The notes: generated by a model not told the origin, from the letters alone. 64,000 nucleotides of DNA from CBDCYS01 sp965226245 (GCA_965226245.1 CBDDCL010000015.1:3968001-4032000), one strand, 5' to 3'; shown: positions 9,069 through 18,732, numbered from the stretch's first letter. A program made the numbers and translations.

Positions 9069-10350
9069 AGTCCTCTGCCTCAGAATTACGGTGACGTATG
9101 TTTGTAGGGTATCAACCTAAGCGGCAGGAGTGAGGCTAGAGTTATCGAGCTTGGCCAGCCAGCGCTTGAGATCGTGGCGCGTGAAGGTCCACCGGAAAGG
9201 GGTCGCGATTTGCTCGTAGTGTTGCTGAAAACCTAGGAGGCGCTCCTCGAGTTCGTCAAGCGAAGAGAAGTCATTCGGGGTGAGGGCCTTGCGTTGCAGG
9301 ATCGAGAAGTAGATCTCGATCTGATTCAACCAACTCGCGTGCACCGGCGTGTGGACCAGCACCGCCGAGGGCCAGCGCGTGCGCAAGCGCTCGGCGGCCT
9401 TGTCGCCGCGATGAGTCGAGCAGTTGTCCATGATCCAGAAAACCCGCCGGGCCGAACAGTAGGGCGGCTGACTCATCACTTCCGCCACCAGACGATCGAC
9501 CCCGGCGCTGGTGTTTTTCGTTTCGCAGCGGCCAAACAGCTTGGCGCGATGAACATCCCAAGCCGCCAGGTAAGCCCAAGCACCGAGGCGCTTGTATTCA
9601 TTCTCGACGCGAGCCGAGCGGCCGGGGGCAGGCGGCTTGCCGCGATGCTTACGCTGACGCGCTTGGATGCTGGTTTTTTCGTCGGCGGAGAGAACAAAAT
9701 CGTCTGCCCCCAACGGACTGCCCTGCCAACGGCCTTCGTACAGATCCAGGATGCGGGCGGCCTTTTCGGCGAAGTCGGGGTCGCGGGGGAAGATCCAGCT
9801 GCGGTGGTACCAGGGGCGCAGCGCATCCGAGTCGAGCCAGCGCCAGAGGGTGGCGCCGCTGATGTCGGCGACCAGACCTCGACGCAGGACCTCATGGCGA
9901 ATCTCGGAGACGGAGAAACGGGAGAGCGGCAAGCCGGACTGGGCGGGCAATTCACAAGCGAGGGCTTTGACGGCGACGACGAGCTGAGGGGGAAAACGTC
10001 GGCGGACGACCGCCGCGGGGCTGCTCTTCGAGACCAGCCAGGCGGTCGAGGAAGAAGCGTTTGCGCCATTTGCTGACGATCTGACGGGGGGTGTCGAGGC
10101 GCCGAGCGATCTGGTCATTGGAGAGGTCTTGGGCGGCAAGCAAGACGATCTTGGCCCGGATCACGTCTCGATACGATGAGGTATACTTTCGGGCCCTCGC
10201 TTGCAGCACTCGTTGCTCTTCGGATGTAAGCTTGATGGAGAAGGGGCTTTTTCTTGGCATCGACTGGTCTCCGTGTTAAGACCAGTCTAGCCGAGGCAAA
10301 ACCAAAGAAGCCACCCCACAATACGTCATCGTATTTATGGGAAGGAGGAC
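9069..10350 (-). mobile_element. IS630-family insertion sequence
   Basis: An element of about 1.28 kb between TA dinucleotides at 9067-9068 and 10351-10352, the target duplication known for IS630/Tc1-like elements. The ends are imperfect inverted repeats of about 45 bp, both containing AGTCCTC and GACGTAT. Removing it together with one TA restores the methylase frame (RRISD-LAKEAATEH). It occurs once here, with more diverged ends than the IS1595 copies, so it may be an older insertion. Confidence 0.88.
9117..10260 (-). CDS. IS630-family transposase, two overlapping frames
   Basis: The first frame (10260-9952, 102 aa) holds the N-terminal helix-turn-helix (NDQIARRLDTPRQIVSKWRK). The second (nominal start 10139, ending 9117) carries the DDE core: SADEKTSIQ, IMDNCSTHRG and HASWLNQIEIYFS supply the D, D and E. 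The continuous family sequence passes from GGRPPTF in frame one to PPQLVVAVKALACELP in frame two. The switch falls on a TTTTCCCCC run (9988-9996, complement) and needs a +1 shift. Two-frame transposases fused by slippage are known in IS630, so programmed frameshifting is likely, although a simple disabling indel cannot be excluded. The fused product would be about 380 residues. Confidence 0.85.
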
Positions 10351-10368
10351 TAAGTCAGAAATTCGTCG

Positions 10369-11395
10369 ATAGGGTATTTAGTTGACTCCAGTAGCCACTA
10401 CATCTTGGGGGTGGGGGTGCCGGCCCTGGTGGCCTCGACCATTGTCTTATAGGGAGCAGGGTCGGCGGCGACCGCCTGCTGGAGGAGGCGATAGAAAAGT
10501 TTGCCGCGCGACCGTGAGGTCCGCCGGTTGAAGCGGAACGTGAACTCGTCCAGGTAGTAGTCCAAATACTCGTGACTGACAGCCCCCTGGTGGGTCCCCA
10601 ACAGCCAGCGCTTTAGCAGAGAGGCGACACGATGGACTCTCGGCAGCAGCTTACTCGCCGATTGCCGCTTCCCGCGCAGCACGGTGACTTCATGGCGGTA
10701 TCCTTTGTTCTCCAATCCCGCATAGCCTTCCCAGCCGTCGGTGTGCACGAGGCTGCCAGGTTGGATAGCTTCTTCGACAAAGGCTTCCAAGCTCGCCGCT
10801 GAGGCATCCGCGATCCGACGGAGCCGGATGCGACCCATACCGCGCCCATCCTCCTCGGCAGCAACCGCAACTAACGCTTTGCCAACCATTTCGCGACCTC
10901 GGACGCCCTCTTCGACTCCGCCCACATACGTTTCGTCCACCTCCACCCGGCCGACCAGCCGATTGCGACCGGGGCGCACCATGGCGCGGCGGAACTTGTG
11001 CAGCCAGGTCCAGGCGGTTACATAGCTACCCAAACCCAAGACCCGCTGCAACTCCAGCGCGCTGGCCCCGCCTTTTTGCGTTGTCACCCACCAAGCCGCC
11101 CGGAACCACAACGTCAAGGGCTTGCGGGTGTCCTGGAAAATCGTGCCCGCCGTCACCGAGGCCTGGTAACCGCAGTCGGCGCAGAGCAGCAGATTGCGTT
11201 TGCTGGCCCATGAGGACTGGATCCCACAGCGCGGGCACACGAACCCCTCCGGCCAGCGCAGCTTCAGCAGGTACTCCCGGCACGCCTCCTCGGTCGAGAA
11301 TCGAGCTTCCAACTCGACGAGGTTTCGGGGGTAGTCCTCCTTCATGCCCCCAACCACAACATATTGTGGCTACTGGAGTCAACTAAATACCCCAT
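10369..11395 (-). mobile_element. IS1595-family insertion sequence, copy E
   Basis: Full-length copy in reverse orientation, flanked by attcgtcg at 10361-10368 and 11396-11403. The end at 10369 reads ATAGGG in place of ATGGGG, a single base change in the inverted repeat. It lies 18 bp from the IS630. Confidence 0.93.
10398..11345 (-). CDS. IS1595-family transposase (copy E)
   Basis: Intact transposase, the only copy inside the methylase gene read in the same direction as the methylase. Confidence 0.92.
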   Translation of the reverse strand: MKEDYPRNLVELEARFSTEEACREYLLKLRWPEGFVCPRCGIQSSWASKRNLLLCADCGYQASVTAGTIFQDTRKPLTLWFRAAWWVTTQKGGASALELQRVLGLGSYVTAWTWLHKFRRAMVRPGRNRLVGRVEVDETYVGGVEEGVRGREMVGKALVAVAAEEDGRGMGRIRLRRIADASAASLEAFVEEAIQPGSLVHTDGWEGYAGLENKGYRHEVTVLRGKRQSASKLLPRVHRVASLLKRWLLGTHQGAVSHEYLDYYLDEFTFRFNRRTSRSRGKLFYRLLQQAVAADPAPYKTMVEATRAGTPTPKM

Positions 11396-11926
11396 ATTCG
11401 TCGATCTCTCAGAGTGAGCCGCGACCTCGCGGCATTGAGTTCGTCAGCGCTGCTTGCGCTCAAGTAGCGCTCGTTCTCCTGCGCTTCAAGAAACGAGATG
11501 GCGTCTGGTACAGAGCGCCCCTCAGGAATCCCATTGCCGAACCATTGGCTGGTGTATGTGTCCAAGATGCGCTTGTATGGGGCCAGGGCGTCCAGAGCCT
11601 TTCGGTACTCGGCCTTCGACTCCGTAAGCTGAGCAGTTGTGATGTCCGAGAGTTCGCCCACATGTCGCATTTGTTCTGAGGCCAAGAGCAAGCCCGCAAA
11701 TCGGCTTCCGAAAAGCGTAAGCTGTGCCCGGTCTAGCACCGATCGAACCTCCTCGACCGTGACGCCGATCAAAGAGTTGCCGTATCGAAGATGATGGTCG
11801 AGAAATGAGAGGGGCGCTCCCAACGTGAAGCAGTCGAGCCAAAGCGACACTTTGGCGAGTTCCACGGCCATCGGGTTCAGGTCTACTCCGTAAACACAGC
11901 GCTTAAGAACGTGCCGTTTGAGCAGA
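11396..11926 (-). pseudogene. Methylase fragment with the motif II/III region
   Basis: About 177 codons between IS copies E and F. It carries LLKRHVLKRCVYGVDLNP, AVELAKVSLWLD and the FLDHHLRYGNSLIG block, which follow SAM motif I in Eco57I-type enzymes, then a long charged helical insert. Its downstream end RRISD continues across copy E and the IS630 into LAKEAATEHGF. Confidence 0.8.
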
Positions 11927-12953
11927 ATGGGGTATTTAGTTGACTCCAGTAGCCACAATATGTTGTGGTTGGGGGCATGAAGGAGGACTACCCCCGAAAC
12001 CTCGTCGAGTTGGAAGCTCGATTCTCGACCGAGGAGGCGTGCCGGGAGTACCTGCTGAAGCTGCGCTGGCCGGAGGGGTTCGTGTGCCCGCGCTGTGGGA
12101 TCCAGTCCTCATGGGCCAGCAAACGCAATCTGCTGCTCTGCGCCGACTGCGGTTACCAGGCCTCGGTGACGGCGGGCACGATTTTCCAGGACACCCGCAA
12201 GCCCTTGACGTTGTGGTTCCGGGCGGCTTGGTGGGTGACAACGCAAAAAGGCGGGGCCAGCGCGCTGGAGTTGCAGCGGGTCTTGGGTTTGGGTAGCTAT
12301 GTAACCGCCTGGACCTGGCTGCACAAGTTCCGCCGCGCCATGGTGCGCCCCGGTCGCAATCGGCTGGTCGGCCGGGTGGAGGTGGACGAAACGTATGTGG
12401 GCGGAGTCGAAGAGGGCGTCCGAGGTCGCGAAATGGTTGGCAAAGCGTTAGTTGCGGTTGCTGCCGAGGAGGATGGGCGCGGTATGGGTCGCATCCGGCT
12501 CCGTCGGATCGCGGATGCCTCAGCGGCGAGCTTGGAAGCCTTTGTCGAAGAAGCTATCCAACCTGGCAGCCTCGTGCACACCGACGGCTGGGAAGGCTAT
12601 GCGGGATTGGAGAACAAAGGATACCGCCATGAAGTCACCGTGCTGCGCGGGAAGCGGCAATCGGCGAGTAAGCTGCTGCCGAGAGTCCATCGTGTCGCCT
12701 CTCTGCTAAAGCGCTGGCTGTTGGGGACCCACCAGGGGGCTGTCAGTCACGAGTATTTGGACTACTACCTGGACGAGTTCACGTTCCGCTTCAACCGGCG
12801 GACCTCACGGTCGCGCGGCAAACTTTTCTATCGCCTCCTCCAGCAGGCGGTCGCCGCCGACCCTGCTCCCTATAAGACAATGGTCGAGGCCACCAGGGCC
12901 GGCACCCCCACCCCCAAGATGTAGTGGCTACTGGAGTCAACTAAATACCCCAT
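11927..12953 (+). mobile_element. IS1595-family insertion sequence, copy F
   Basis: Full-length copy flanked by tgagcaga at 11919-11926 and 12955-12962, with one extra C after the right end. It splits the methylase between DVNLL and KRHVLKR. Confidence 0.92.
11977..12924 (+). CDS. IS1595-family transposase (copy F)
   Basis: Intact 315-residue transposase. Scrambled pieces of the same gene follow about 200 bp downstream (13093-13518). Confidence 0.92.
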   Translation: MKEDYPRNLVELEARFSTEEACREYLLKLRWPEGFVCPRCGIQSSWASKRNLLLCADCGYQASVTAGTIFQDTRKPLTLWFRAAWWVTTQKGGASALELQRVLGLGSYVTAWTWLHKFRRAMVRPGRNRLVGRVEVDETYVGGVEEGVRGREMVGKALVAVAAEEDGRGMGRIRLRRIADASAASLEAFVEEAIQPGSLVHTDGWEGYAGLENKGYRHEVTVLRGKRQSASKLLPRVHRVASLLKRWLLGTHQGAVSHEYLDYYLDEFTFRFNRRTSRSRGKLFYRLLQQAVAADPAPYKTMVEATRAGTPTPKM

Positions 12954-12954
12954 C

Positions 12955-13092
12955 TGAGCAGATTTACATCGGTGAGCCGACCCGGATCAATCGTAACGAC
13001 CTGGTCGTTCATCTGTCGAAGGATTGTCTGCCGCATCTCTTCCAAATGGGCAAGTACAGGATTCCGCGGGAAGGTTCACTAAGGAGTTCGAG
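12955..13092 (-). pseudogene. Methylase fragment between IS copy F and the scrambled segment
   Basis: It reads LELLSEPSRNPVLAHLEEM and on through an IDPGRLTDVNLL stretch that joins LKRHVLKRC in the next fragment once copy F is removed. Its first 12 bases (13081-13092) duplicate 13519-13530, so the true host junction lies there and everything between is the scrambled insertion. Confidence 0.72.
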
Positions 13093-13518
13093 TTACCATC
13101 CTTCTGTTATGTAGTGGAGTTGCAACCGACCTCTGCACAACCATGGTCGCAAAGGTGGACGTGTCCGAAATGGTTGGCGATCTGCCGAGGAGGATCGCTC
13201 GCATCCGGCTCCGTCGGATCGCTGCGAGCTTGGAAGCCTTTGTAGTCAAACTCGTCTCTACCAGGAAGTCACCGTGCTGCCCGCAATCCCATGCCGAGAG
13301 TCCCGGGTCTAAAGCACTGGCTTTACGTCAGTCAAGTATTTGGACTACTACCTGGACGAGTTCACGTTCCGCTTCAACCGGCGGACCTCACGGTCCGCGG
13401 CAAACTTTTCTATCGCCTCCTCCAGCAGCCAGGGCCGGACCCCCACCCCCAAGATGTAGTGGCCCGTCAATCAAATGGGGTATTTAGTTGACTCCAGTAG
13501 AGGTCGGCCTTGCTTTCT
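13093..13518. mobile_element. Scrambled IS1595/host mosaic, probably a collapsed polymorphic insertion
   Basis: This 426-bp stretch mixes short blocks of the IS1595 transposase gene with short blocks of the methylase sequence beside it. IS blocks include 13201-13242, 13336-13395 (the YLDYYLDEFTFRFNRR codons), 13398-13428 and 13440-13462, in correct order but with large parts missing. Between them are pieces of host DNA such as gtctctaccaggaagt and tttacgtca that also occur intact at 13549-13620. A left-type terminal repeat (13476-13500) is fused to host sequence that is itself duplicated (13501-13517 equals 13640-13656). Real recombination rarely yields this interleaving; a consensus built from reads with and without the IS would. 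Confidence 0.7.
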
Positions 13519-13788
13519 AAGGAGTTCGAGAATCCTGTCTGTTATGTAGTCAACCGTCTCTACCAGGAAGTGTCCCGATCCCATCGCCGGGTCAAGCACC
13601 TTTACGTCAAATAGGTCATCCACCAGGACCCGCCCGATGAGGTCGGCCTTGCTTTCCGGCTCAGGTTTGAGGCCTCGACGTTCTAGTTCCGCTTGGCGTT
13701 TTTGAAAGGCTCGGCGATCCGCCTGGGCCTGACGTAGTTTCGCGCGGAGCTTCTCGAAGTGTTCATCAAGGACTGGACCCACGGTGTT
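13519..13788 (-). pseudogene. Methylase fragment with SAM-binding motif I
   Basis: About 90 codons: NTVGPVLDEHFEKLR, a charged helical linker, then VKVLDPAMGSGHFLVETVDY, the AdoMet-binding motif I, and ITDRILELL. The preceding fragment ends GSY-stop. Relatives of this family usually have a YTPxxIVxYIVE-like stretch between GSY and NTVGPVL; it is missing here, with loss of frame. Confidence 0.8.
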
Positions 13789-15889
13789 AGTAGGACCCTG
13801 TGGACCTGCGTTCGTGTTTGTCGTTTTCGAGATAAGGTTTACTTTGAGAAACTACCTTGCCGTCGCGTTCCGCTCTGCGCTTCTGCCGGTCGTTTAGTTC
13901 TGAGAATGGCTTGTATACCTCGCGGTTTTTCTGCTTCAGCGCTCCCAGTTTTCGGCCAGCGATGCGGAGCTTGAACTCCAAAAGACCTTCGTAGATCGAA
14001 CCGAGGTGGCGCACGCCGAGGGACTTGTAGTCGAGGAAGACGAGATCCTGTCGTTTCGAGTCCGGAAGTCGCGCCAGCAAGTCCAGCGCTGAAGCAAGGT
14101 GACGGTCCGGGACTCGATGCCCCTTGAGAAAACGGGCGTTCGTAGCTTCCGGTGTCGAGTCCTCGGGGTCTGGCTCCGTCATAAACAGTCCGCCGTTGTA
14201 GAACGGCACGTTCAAGTCCGAGTTGCCCCGATCGATAAAAACGCAGAGCTGAGTCAGGCGATCCCAAAACTGATAGGAGTCTCCCCGGAAGCGGCGCTTG
14301 ATTCGATCTGGAACTTCATCTTCGATCTCGCCGACTGCTTCTTTGATTTCGTATTTGAGCTTGGTGAGGCTGACCTCGAAGTAGCCGCGAGTCTCCTTGA
14401 CAGGCAAAAGGTCCCGAGACTCCGCATAGAACAAAAACAGCAGGCGGTACAAGAGTGTGAGTGTTCCCCGGTAGATCTCATCCAGGCGTGGCTGACTCAG
14501 GTCAGCTTCAGCACCCTCCTGGGCGCGAATGGAAGTGATAAAGCCCTCAGCGAGGTGGGGGAACACCTTCACGAAGATGCGCTCTTTCAGACGCTCGCCC
14601 AGCTCCTTCGCATAGTCCTGGCTTCCGGCGAGCAAGCGGTCAAGAAAACAAAGCAAGGTTGACTTCCCTTCGCGTTGGACCACTTGCGGCTGGAAAGCCT
14701 CGCGTCGGAACAGTAACCAGAAATAGCGGAACGCGTCGCCGGGCCTTTGGTGTTCCGCTGCGAGAGCCTCTTCCAGGTCGATTTCGTAATAGTTGGTCGC
14801 CCGTGAATGGGTCGCCGCCGAGTACATTCTCCAAGTCTTGCCATTGGTGACGACCGCCCAACCGGCCTCACCGTTTTGGAGAAGGCTTACGACATGGGCC
14901 CCAGGGTTCTCATCCGGACGAACCGCGTCCCGCTGATCGTCTTTACTGTCGAGGGAGCGCCCCCACGGGTAAGCCAGACACAGGGCCAGGGTCCGACCAC
15001 TCTCTGGGTCTTGCAACCGGAAGTCCGGCTCGCTGGCCGAAACCTCGCTTGCTTTGCGGACCGCCTTGGTGACGAACCCAAGCTCTCGAAAAAGGGGCTC
15101 ATATAGCTGTGTGGTGAGGTCCTTTCGTTCGAGGTTTCCGTACCTGCCCCTTGCGCCACGGTAGAGATCTTGGACTAAGCGATAGGCCGGCTTTGGATCT
15201 TCACGCCACTCCGGGAACTCATCCCGTAGCCGCGGGAACTCACTCCGGAGCCGCGTGAGTAAGAAGTGGTCCGAGAAGAGGGCTCGATTATTGAAAAGCT
15301 CTTCAGACCAGTCCGCAATCGTGTACGCCGACTTGAGCTTCTCGTACTGCCCCAATGGATCAGACTCGGTATAGGTGAAGCGGCGCAACACGCGAAGGTC
15401 AACAGTCCCAGGCTTCCTGCGGTCCACGGTAAGCGTCCGGGGGCGAACACTGATCTGGGCCTGAGCGATGTTCCTGCCGTTGCCACTATGCTTGGGAACG
15501 GCCTTGTCAACGAGGACGAAGTCAAGGCGCTGGTAGTCGTTCGTCACAACCAACAGGTAGTTGCCTTGGAGGTTCCGAAAGGCGCGTGCGAGCGTCCGAG
15601 TAATCGCTACGGTCACGCTGGTGACCTCGAAAAGGTAAACCTGGAGCAGGCTCTCCTGGCTCGCGAGCAGCTCGATCCGCTTGATCTGCCGAGTGGTGCC
15701 CTCTGCCGTGATGCCAAGATTACCGGCGGTCTGGGCCGTGCGGACATCCGTGTTGTATCCCAGCCGGGCGAAGAACGCAGCGACCGAGTCGGCTCCGCGT
15801 CCCGGTATGGAGGAGATAATACCGAGCCCTTGTGGTAACAGCAGCCGTGAGGCGGCCCAACGATCCCGGCGAAGGTTCACAAAAATCAA
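13787..15889 (-). pseudogene. N-terminal 700-codon fragment of the Eco57I-type methylase
   Basis: The open frame begins after an in-frame TGA, with TTG at 15889 or GTG at 15880 as possible starts. The N-terminal third resembles the nuclease-like region of type IIG/Eco57I proteins, but I cannot assign PD-(D/E)XK residues with confidence. The middle is a long helical region (LYRLLFLFYAESRDLLP), and the end carries SIYEGLLEFKL, just before the methylase core. It stops at TAA immediately after RRSTGSY because of the local deletion, so even without the transposons no full-length product would be made. Confidence 0.8.
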
Positions 15890-16047
15890 GTGCTCGTGTC
15901 AGTAAGCCCAGTTTCTCCCATATAGAAACGACAACAGGCACGGATTTCCCTTCGGTGGTCGTTATGGCCTCGGGCAGAAGCCCATCGAAAGAACCCCTGT
16001 CCCTCGTTTTCTGGTCAGCCTAAGTCCGTTGGAATGAGTAAAAACAA

Positions 16048-16063
16048 TAATTCTTTAGAATTA
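16048..16063. promoter_or_regulatory. Palindrome upstream of the serine recombinase
   Basis: TAATTCT-TT-AGAATTA is a perfect 7-bp inverted repeat in an AT-rich patch 39 bp before the recombinase start. It could be an operator or a recombination half-site. No protein can be assigned. Confidence 0.3.
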
Positions 16064-16101
16064 CTGTTGATAATGAGAACGGAAGAGAGTATTCTTGGAC
16101 T

Positions 16102-16815
16102 GTGGACAAGGCTTTCGCCTACCTCCGAGTCTCCGGCAAGGGACAGGTCAAGGGTGATGGGTTCACCCGCCAGTTGACCGCCATTCGCAAGTTCGCAAAA
16201 GAACGCGGCATCAAGATCGTCAAGGTGTTTCGCGACGAGGGCGTCAGCGGTACGAAGGAGTTGGAGAATCGACCGGCGCTGAGCGAGTTGATAAAGTCTC
16301 TGCACGGTAACGGGGTCCAGTTAGTGCTCGTCGAGCGGCTCGACAGACTCGCCCGTGATCTGATGATTCAGGAGACGATCATCGGCGACCTGCGAAAACA
16401 CGCCTTCGACCTGCTGTCCGTGGCGGAGCCGGATCTCCTCCGGGACGACCCAACACGGAAGCTACTTCGCCAGATGGTGGGGGCGATTGCGGAGTACGAA
16501 AAGAGCATGATCGTGCTCAAGTTGCGCGGTGCTCGACAACGAAAGAAGGAACAAACGGGGCACTGCGAAGGGCGAAAGCCTTTCGGGCACTACTCCGGCG
16601 AGAAGCCCGTCATCGAGCGCATGAAAGAGTTGCGAGCGGAAGGTCTCGGGTTTGACCGAGTGGCCGCTCGCCTCAACGAGGAGGGTTTGCGGACCCGGAC
16701 CGGGAAACCCTGGCACGGGTTCACGATTAACCAGATCCTGCGGCGGCAAAGTGCGGGCCCTGGGGCAAGGGCGAACTCTGGTTCGCAGTCGAGCGCTCGC
16801 CCTCGGGCGGGCTAG
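16102..16815 (+). CDS. Serine recombinase (resolvase/invertase family)
   Basis: 237 residues from a GTG start, with GGAAGAGAG about 12 nt upstream. The N-terminal resolvase domain has the nucleophile serine in AYLRVSGKGQ near residue 11, the GVSGTKELENRPAL segment, and the LVERLDRLARDL arginine motif. After the long E helix (IAEYEKSMIVLKLRGARQ) comes a short 'Recombinase' domain fragment (GFDRVAARLNEEGLRTRTGK) and a helix-turn-helix-like end (TINQILRRQ). It is smaller than large phage serine integrases and more like a resolvase or transposon-type site-specific recombinase. It lies between the broken methylase and the integrated element and may belong to either. The last 20 residues look like read-through into non-coding DNA. 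Confidence 0.85.
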   Translation: MDKAFAYLRVSGKGQVKGDGFTRQLTAIRKFAKERGIKIVKVFRDEGVSGTKELENRPALSELIKSLHGNGVQLVLVERLDRLARDLMIQETIIGDLRKHAFDLLSVAEPDLLRDDPTRKLLRQMVGAIAEYEKSMIVLKLRGARQRKKEQTGHCEGRKPFGHYSGEKPVIERMKELRAEGLGFDRVAARLNEEGLRTRTGKPWHGFTINQILRRQSAGPGARANSGSQSSARPRAG

Positions 16816-17654
16816 GTTCAACCTCATAGCGGCCCCGGATGGTGCACGGAATGAGCGTGGAGGGCTGCTATCCCCTTCTCTCCCAACTGTGTGGGCTCCA
16901 GCTAAACGGAGTCCACGATGAATCCCCCAATTGGCTGCGTCACAATCGCCCATCTGAGGGCCTTCGGGTGGCCTCCGGTGTTGGCGCACGAGTAACGCCT
17001 TTTTTATCCACACGTCAACGCAGGCCGTGCTGTTGTCGGTTCGCTGCTGTGTTGGCTGGTTGGGGCGATGTTTCGTCCGTGCGCACAGCCCATTAGCCAG
17101 TTTTGGACCCGGGCCCGCGAGACAAGCGGCTGCCGGCGGAAGATGTCAGCGTAAGCCCACGCGCCAGCAACCACTTTATTTCCAGCACCTTACGACTGCC
17201 GTCGCTATGTCCTATGTGGCTTCGTGGTTGTCAATTAGAGGCATCTTGGCAGGGCGGGGCGGGCTCGATGTTGGGCTGAGGCGGCAGGTCGAGCAAGTGG
17301 GGCGTTTTTGCTTCAGTCGATCGCGTAAGCCACTAAAGGGAAAGGGGTGTATCTACGTCTACGTCGAGCACACAGACGCGCCCGCGCACGAGTAGGCGGG
17401 CGGGGGAAGACCATAGTCGGGAATTGTCCAAGGGTCGGGGGGGGTGTCCGTGACATGGGACTTGCTCTCCCGGGTCCAATTTTTTTATTTTTTTCAATCA
17501 ATCGCTGGCCTGAAAAGGTGGCGCCGCTGGTGGTCGGGATGTGTTAGCCTCATTTCAATCTACGCCCAGCTCGAACCGGAGGGTGTGGAAATTCCCCCTG
17601 CAATCCGCTGGGGTGGCTAGGTTCTTTCGCAAGGAGAGATCGTGAGCAAGGATC
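16816..17654. other. Gene-free spacer in the integrated element
   Basis: About 840 bp with no frame showing a recognisable protein. It contains a G-run and an A/T-run near 17436-17500 (gggggggg, then ttttttatttttttc) but no clear terminator hairpin or repeat shared with the rest of the window. Confidence 0.5.
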
Positions 17655-18509
17655 GTGTCAAACCGCTTTGTTTCAATCTACAAACTTCCCATTACTGACG
17701 AGGACATCAAGCGCGTGGTCGCGCGGATAGCTGCGAAGGAAACCAAGCATCACAAGGATCCAATGGATCCTAACTCTGTGCAATACGAACTCGTTGACTG
17801 GTGCGATTCGGCAGCCAGAGAACTGAACATCGAGGCCCGGTGCCAACGCGGCGGTATCGAGACCGTCATCAGCCTAGTTAAAGTTCTCGCCGCAATCGTG
17901 GACTGCGTGAAAGCCGAGGCGACGAAACGTGGCCATTTTTTCCCGGGGGCGGAGGATGATCCCGTCAAAGAAAAGCTGTGGGCATGGATTGGCCAGCATA
18001 AGCAGCACCTGCTCAACTTGCCAGTCCGAACCGATTCAAGAAAGACATATTCCGATTCTACGCCTGAGCCGAAACAAGGAGACAAAGGGAGGGAATGTGT
18101 GATTTCAACTCTTGATATCGAACTTACCGGAAAGACTATGGCTACAGCCAGCAACGAAGTGGTTGTCAATGGCCGGGTCATTCGTGTGGGAGACGCTTCC
18201 TTCTGCCTTTTGCTTCGACTAGTAGTCGCCCTATCCCAGTCAACCGACGGTTGGGTCCACAAAGAAGATCTCATCGAGAACAGAATCCTGCCCGGAAAGC
18301 ACCCTCACCAGGCGGTGTACCGTCTGAGGCAATCCTTTAAGTCTCTAGCCGTGAACCCAAAGGAGCTCTTCGAGTCGTCCGGCGACGGACGAGTGCGTCT
18401 GAGCGTCGAAGCGAAGAACATCCAATTCAATAGGGCGACCCTCCTCACCCATCACGACTCGACGGTGAAAGAAATAGCCAAGATGCTGCCTGACGATAGC
18501 TCGAAGTAG
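17655..18509 (+). CDS. Unrecognised protein with a C-terminal winged-helix-like domain
   Basis: 284 residues from a GTG start; the AAGGAG at 17632-17637 is well placed only for the GTG at 17642, which opens a different, short frame. I do not recognise the family. Residues 1-135 are mostly helical with conserved-looking acidic and aromatic positions (VQYELVDWCDSAARELNI). Residues about 165-270 look like a winged-helix fold of the response-regulator output type: a beta start VVVNGRVIRVGDASFCLLLRL, helices, HKEDLIENRILPGKHPHQAVYRLRQSF as a candidate recognition region, and a wing ESSGDGRVRLSVE. No receiver or nuclease motif is seen. Its place upstream of an XRE regulator and replication genes suggests a regulatory role in the integrated element, which is inference only. 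Confidence 0.6.
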   Translation: MSNRFVSIYKLPITDEDIKRVVARIAAKETKHHKDPMDPNSVQYELVDWCDSAARELNIEARCQRGGIETVISLVKVLAAIVDCVKAEATKRGHFFPGAEDDPVKEKLWAWIGQHKQHLLNLPVRTDSRKTYSDSTPEPKQGDKGRECVISTLDIELTGKTMATASNEVVVNGRVIRVGDASFCLLLRLVVALSQSTDGWVHKEDLIENRILPGKHPHQAVYRLRQSFKSLAVNPKELFESSGDGRVRLSVEAKNIQFNRATLLTHHDSTVKEIAKMLPDDSSK

Positions 18510-18732
18510 GTCGCAGGCGTTGGTTTCCCATTCACCCTTCTACGCAGTCCATTTCCACATCAAGTCCCGTGGCCAGCAGCTAGCGACCGTTGTTAGGTTG
18601 CCTGTTAGGTCGTTGTTAGGGTCTTGTTAGCCGTCAATCCCGTCTCCGCGTTCGTCTCGACAATAAACAGCGACAAATTTTGGAGGTGCTGATGGCAGGT
18701 AAGGAACTCAGGAAGAAGCGCGTTCAGGCCGA

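Larger units (their letters stand above)
3474..15889 (-). pseudogene. Eco57I-type N6-adenine DNA methylase, broken by six IS1595 copies, one IS630 and a frameshift
   Basis: Minus-strand pieces 15889-13787, 13788-13519, 13092-12955, 11926-11396, 10368-10351, 9066-9038, 8009-7905, 6877-5957, 4929-4900 and 3872-3474 form one gene of about 1,500 codons. With the insertion sequences and one copy of each target duplication removed, the joins read through in frame: RRISD joins LAKEAATEHGF across the IS630, GNPP joins YDVLAE across copy C, and LLNSAYC joins EWHFRM across copies A and B. Motif order is typical of the COG1002/Eco57I family: N-terminal region ending in SIYEGLLEF, SAM motif I (DPAMGSGHFL), GVDLNPMAVELAK, WELEFPEVF, the catalytic NPPY, a target-recognition region, and a C-terminal STNAHVSYYQI block. 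The gene is dead as assembled. Besides the insertions, a deletion near 13787 removes the usual YTP-type segment and shifts the frame. Confidence 0.88.

Noticed and set aside
13024..13491. Open frames of 73, 114 and 66 residues in the scrambled segment
   Set aside because: They arise from interleaved IS and methylase pieces and do not correspond to any continuous gene.
3873..13500. A composite transposon built from paired IS1595 copies
   Set aside because: Each copy has its own target duplication, so they are independent insertions rather than ends of one unit.
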